5,688 nucleotides of DNA from Deltaproteobacteria bacterium. Lineage in GTDB: Bacteria > Desulfobacterota > Desulfarculia > Adiutricales > Adiutricaceae. A model generated the notes under the pieces. The model worked only from the letters and a program-made list of their open reading frames with translations. It was not told the DNA's origin and ran no database searches. Of the stretch, positions 3,586 to 5,688 are shown piece after piece. The position numbers were made by a program, and so were the translations under genes. The stretch is taken from positions 1-5,688 of the forward strand of contig JAIRZX010000181.1 in the NCBI GenBank assembly GCA_031267005.1. Direction: 5' to 3'. Numbering within the stretch: the stretch's first letter is position 1; the number at the start of each line of letters is the position of its first letter.

Positions 3586-5688
3586 TCAGTTCAAAAACGT
3601 GTTCGGCGGGCCGCCGTGCCTGAGCCTCGCCCTTTGCTCCAGGGTACCCAGGAGGAACTCCACGGGAAGCGCCGCAACGGGGGAAGGCTCCTCCTGGAAT
3701 TCCGGCTCCGGGGGCTCCCCGACGCTCCTGCTGGCCGGAAGGTCGGTCTCGGGGGACGGCGGGAGGGGATCGTCCGCCCTTTCCCGTAAGCCGTCCGGGT
3801 ACTCGGAATAGGTGCCTTGTCGGCCGGAAGCGTAGCTTTCCCCGTCGGCGGCGTAGCCGTCTTGGTCGGCGGCGTATCCTTCCCCGCCGGCGGCGTAGCC
3901 GTCCCCGCCGGCGGCGTAGCCGTCTTGGCCGGGGACGTCGCCTTCCCCGTCGGGGACGTAGCCGTCGTTCTCGCCGTGGGGCCCGTCGGCACGGGAGCTG
4001 CGCTCGCCTTCCGGGATGTAGGCCTCCCCGTTATCGTTATCCAAGCCGTCGGCCCCGCGGTCGGGATAGCCGCCGTCCGAGGCGTCTTCCGGGTAGCCCA
4101 GGCCTCTGGCCGCCGCCTCCAAGGTGTCCTCGTCGATGAAGGGCTCGTGGGTCTCTTCGGCCTCAATAAGGCTGGCAACGGCGCCGGACTCGAGGTTGAA
4201 CCTGTCCCGCCTGGCCTTCGGGCGCGGGGTCGTCCGTGGCCGTCCCTCCCTGGCTTCGGCCTCCGTTGCAGGGGAGGACGAAGCTGGCCCGGGGCCGTGC
4301 GGGGGCTCGTCGGCCGCCCGTTCGGAGCGAGGGGGCCCGGAAGCCCGCGTCTCGGAGAGGCGGATCCTGGCGAGTTCCGAGCGGATGTCGAACAAAGCGC
4401 GGCCGTCCAGCACGCAAGGGCCGTCGTCCCATGCGGGGGGGGTGTCCCAGGCTGAGCCCGCGGGCTCCGGGGCGTTCAGGGCGCCTCCGGGCGCGAGGGA
4501 GGCCGGGGTGGGCTCCATGCCGTTGTCCTGGGCGCTCCCGGACGCGCCGGGGGAATCCTGGACGCGGGGCGCCTGGGAACCAGGCCCGTCGCCGGAACCG
4601 TAAACGGGCTGGCCGCAGGGCGCGGGATAATCCCCGAGAGACTGCCAGGCTTGGGCTTCGGACAAAATCGGCCCGTAGCCGTTCCCGCTGGGGGGGCGGC
4701 CCGGGACCTCAGGCTCGTTATCTGGCGGAGCCTCTTCGGTGAGCGCCAAGGGTTCCTCCCCGTCGGCAGCTTGCCCGGAAAGCGCCAAGGGTTCCTCCCC
4801 GTCGGCCGCTTGCCCGGAAAGCGCCAAGGGTTCCCCTCCGTCGGCCGCTTGCCCGGAAAGCGCTAAGGGCTCCTCGCCGGAAGCTGAATTTTCGAAGGGC
4901 ACGTCGGGTTCGGGAGGACCGAAGGGCGCGTCCTGCTCGCCCTCGGTCGGGGCCAGTTCCGTAAGCGCAACAGGCTCGTCCTCGCCGTTCTCCCGATCGG
5001 AGAGGGCTAAGGGTTCACCGCCAGGCTCCGACGGAACTGCAAGCGGCGAAGGCTCGACCTCAGGCGGGGCCGTATTAGAAAGAGCACCTGGCCCGCTGTC
5101 GGGCCGGGCCTTTCCGTCAAGCGTTATCGGCTCCTCGTCTGGAGCGGCCTGCCCGTTCCCGACCGGAGCCAGTTCGGCGAGGGCCAAGGGCTCCCCCTCA
5201 GGGGAAGCCTCGTCGGCGAGGGCCAAGGGCTTCCCCTCAGGGGATACCTCGTCGGCGAGGGCCAAGGGCTCCCCCTCAGGGGAAACCTCGTCGGCGAGGG
5301 CCAAGGGGTCTTCGGCGGGCCCCGGCAGTTCGGCTAGGGAAACCGGCGCGTCACCGGCCTGGGCCTGCTCGGCGGGGTACGGGGGTTTGCCGTAGCGGGA
5401 AAGCCTCTCGGCAAGGGAGCCAGGTTCCGCCGCCGTCTCTGGCACTGGCACAGGCGCAGGCTCCTGCTCAGGCGAAACGATCCCCCCCTCCTGCGGAGTC
5501 TCGTAGGCCAAGGGCTCTTCGCCAGCCGCCTGGTTCGGGGACGGGGAGGTAGCGCGGCCTTCGGCCGGGAGCTCGTCTGTCAAGGTCCGGGGCACTTCGC
5601 CAGCCGCCTGGTTCGGGGACGGGGAGGCAGCGCGGCCTTCGCCGGGGACCTCGTCTGTCAAGGCCAGGGGATCTTCGCCAGCCGCCTG
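3586..5688 (-). CDS. Large acidic repeat-rich, probably disordered protein (5' end outside the window)
   Basis: The reading frame runs without a stop from the right edge to TGA at 3586-3588, at least 700 residues. TTG at 5661 is not a plausible start: a 26-residue repeat continues through it to the edge, so the gene begins beyond the window. I do not recognise the family. The visible part is rich in Pro, Glu, Asp, Ala and Gly, strongly acidic, with two cysteines and no transmembrane segment. From its N-terminal side it shows 26-residue repeats (5521-5688), then two arrays of a 13-residue repeat (5176-5308 and 4742-4880) built on the core E-P-L-A-L. A Gly/Pro linker follows, then a helix-like island around LFDIRSELARIRLSE (about 4347-4418) and a basic patch PRPKARRDRF (near 4195-4245). 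After these come an island around EEPFIDED-like residues (about 4100-4160), Tyr/Gly/Asp heptads (3820-3987) and a hydrophobic tail with VEFLLGTLEQ (about 3620-3665). It converges on the radical SAM gene with a 23-bp gap. A scaffold or multivalent binding role is only inference. Confidence 0.75.
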   Translation of the reverse strand, partial: QAAGEDPLALTDEVPGEGRAASPSPNQAAGEVPRTLTDELPAEGRATSPSPNQAAGEEPLAYETPQEGGIVSPEQEPAPVPVPETAAEPGSLAERLSRYGKPPYPAEQAQAGDAPVSLAELPGPAEDPLALADEVSPEGEPLALADEVSPEGKPLALADEASPEGEPLALAELAPVGNGQAAPDEEPITLDGKARPDSGPGALSNTAPPEVEPSPLAVPSEPGGEPLALSDRENGEDEPVALTELAPTEGEQDAPFGPPEPDVPFENSASGEEPLALSGQAADGGEPLALSGQAADGEEPLALSGQAADGEEPLALTEEAPPDNEPEVPGRPPSGNGYGPILSEAQAWQSLGDYPAPCGQPVYGSGDGPGSQAPRVQDSPGASGSAQDNGMEPTPASLAPGGALNAPEPAGSAWDTPPAWDDGPCVLDGRALFDIRSELARIRLSETRASGPPRSERAADEPPHGPGPASSSPATEAEAREGRPRTTPRPKARRDRFNLESGAVASLIEAEETHEPFIDEDTLEAAARGLGYPEDASDGGYPDRGADGLDNDNGEAYIPEGERSSRADGPHGENDGYVPDGEGDVPGQDGYAAGGDGYAAGGEGYAADQDGYAADGESYASGRQGTYSEYPDGLRERADDPLPPSPETDLPASRSVGEPPEPEFQEEPSPVAALPVEFLLGTLEQRARLRHGGPPNTFLN
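3820..3987 (-). repeat. 21-bp tandem repeat coding for 7-residue units (DGYAAGG type)
   Basis: Eight consecutive 21-bp units in the frame of the minus-strand gene. In protein order they read DGPHGEN, DGYVPDG, EGDVPGQ, DGYAAGG, DGYAAGG, EGYAADQ, DGYAADG, ESYASGR. The two DGYAAGG units (3883-3903 and 3904-3924) are identical in DNA. Six of the eight have Tyr at position 3, and most begin with an acidic residue and Gly. Whole-codon units mean copy-number changes keep the frame. Confidence 0.85.
4742..4880 (-). repeat. 39-bp tandem repeat, array B (EPLALSGQAADGE units)
   Basis: Three full copies at 4742-4780, 4781-4819 and 4820-4858, and a partial fourth from 4859. Copies 1 and 2 differ at one base and copies 2 and 3 at two, so duplication is recent or the array is homogenised. 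Each encodes 13 residues: Pro-Leu-Ala-Leu followed by a Ser-Gly-Gln-Ala-Ala-Asp-Gly linker. Confidence 0.9.
5176..5308 (-). repeat. 39-bp tandem repeat, array A (EPLALADEVSPEG units)
   Basis: Three full copies at 5176-5214, 5215-5253 and 5254-5292, and a partial fourth to about 5308. Copies 1 and 3 differ at a single base, and copy 2 differs from copy 3 at two. Each encodes the same Pro-Leu-Ala-Leu core as array B but an Ala-Asp-Glu-Val-Ser-Pro-Glu linker. Confidence 0.9.
5521..5688 (-). repeat. 78-bp tandem repeat (26-residue units), running off the right edge
   Basis: Copy one is 5521-5598, copy two 5599-5676, and a third begins at 5677 and is cut by the window end. The two full copies differ at about eight positions. 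Each encodes 26 residues containing NQAAGE, a P-L-A-L-like core (P-R-T-L in one copy), L-T-D-E, an E-G-R-A element and SPSP. The unit is exactly twice the 13-residue period of arrays A and B. Confidence 0.85.

Noticed and set aside
3817..4455. Plus-strand open frame with hydrophobic Val/Gly/Ala repeats that resembles a membrane or elastin-like protein
   Set aside because: It is the antisense shadow of the Asp-Gly-Tyr heptads; the regular valines come from reading GAC/GCC codons backwards. It overlaps the real gene throughout.
4742..5308. CRISPR-like array of regular repeats
   Set aside because: Units are directly contiguous with no unique spacers, and they translate in frame as protein repeats.
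4739..5395. Long plus-strand open frame (about 218 codons) opposite the repeat gene, with Ser/Ala/Lys/Gly repeats
   Set aside because: It exists because the 39-bp units lack stops on the opposite strand. The minus-strand frame is far longer and uninterrupted, and no ribosome site supports this one.

Overview
This is a very GC-rich window (roughly 70 % G+C by eye) that reads as ordinary bacterial chromosome. It carries the end of one gene, a two-gene radical-SAM operon, and a large converging gene for a repetitive, probably disordered protein. Compact overlapping genes, clear Shine-Dalgarno sites and frequent AGG arginine codons would fit a GC-rich Gram-negative of the old Deltaproteobacteria (Desulfobacterota). 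No gene here is diagnostic, so that placement is a weak inference.

Left part (3-695, + strand): the C-terminal part of a protein whose frame is open to the window edge. It holds two beta-rich modules with the same internal pattern. It may be the end of a larger secreted enzyme, possibly an M99/Csd4-like carboxypeptidase, but this is tentative. It is followed by a GC-rich hairpin and a plausible rho-independent terminator ending in TTTTT (834-871).

The non-coding stretch 872-1124 is the leader of the next operon. It contains a degenerate 7-bp-period array (920-989), strikingly AT-rich for this window, and an overlapping 8-bp inverted repeat (981-1018).

Middle part (1125-3562, + strand): mtaB, the tRNA t6A37 methylthiotransferase, which makes ms2t6A37 next to the anticodon of ANN-decoding tRNAs. 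It overlaps by 7 nt a radical SAM/SPASM protein of unknown substrate, whose GTG start has a perfect GGAGG seven bases upstream. The two genes are almost certainly co-transcribed. They share iron-sulfur/SAM chemistry, but nothing else shows a common pathway.

Right part (3586-5688, - strand, running off the right edge): at least 700 codons of an acidic Pro/Glu/Ala/Gly-rich protein that converges on the radical SAM gene with a 23-bp gap. It contains three kinds of in-frame tandem repeats (78, 39 and 21 bp) around a few short ordered-looking islands. Two separate 39-bp arrays encode the same 13-residue pattern around a Pro-Leu-Ala-Leu core but with different linkers. I do not recognise the family. 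This protein and the heptanucleotide array ahead of mtaB are the most noteworthy items. I see no mobile elements, CRISPR arrays, tRNAs or rRNAs.
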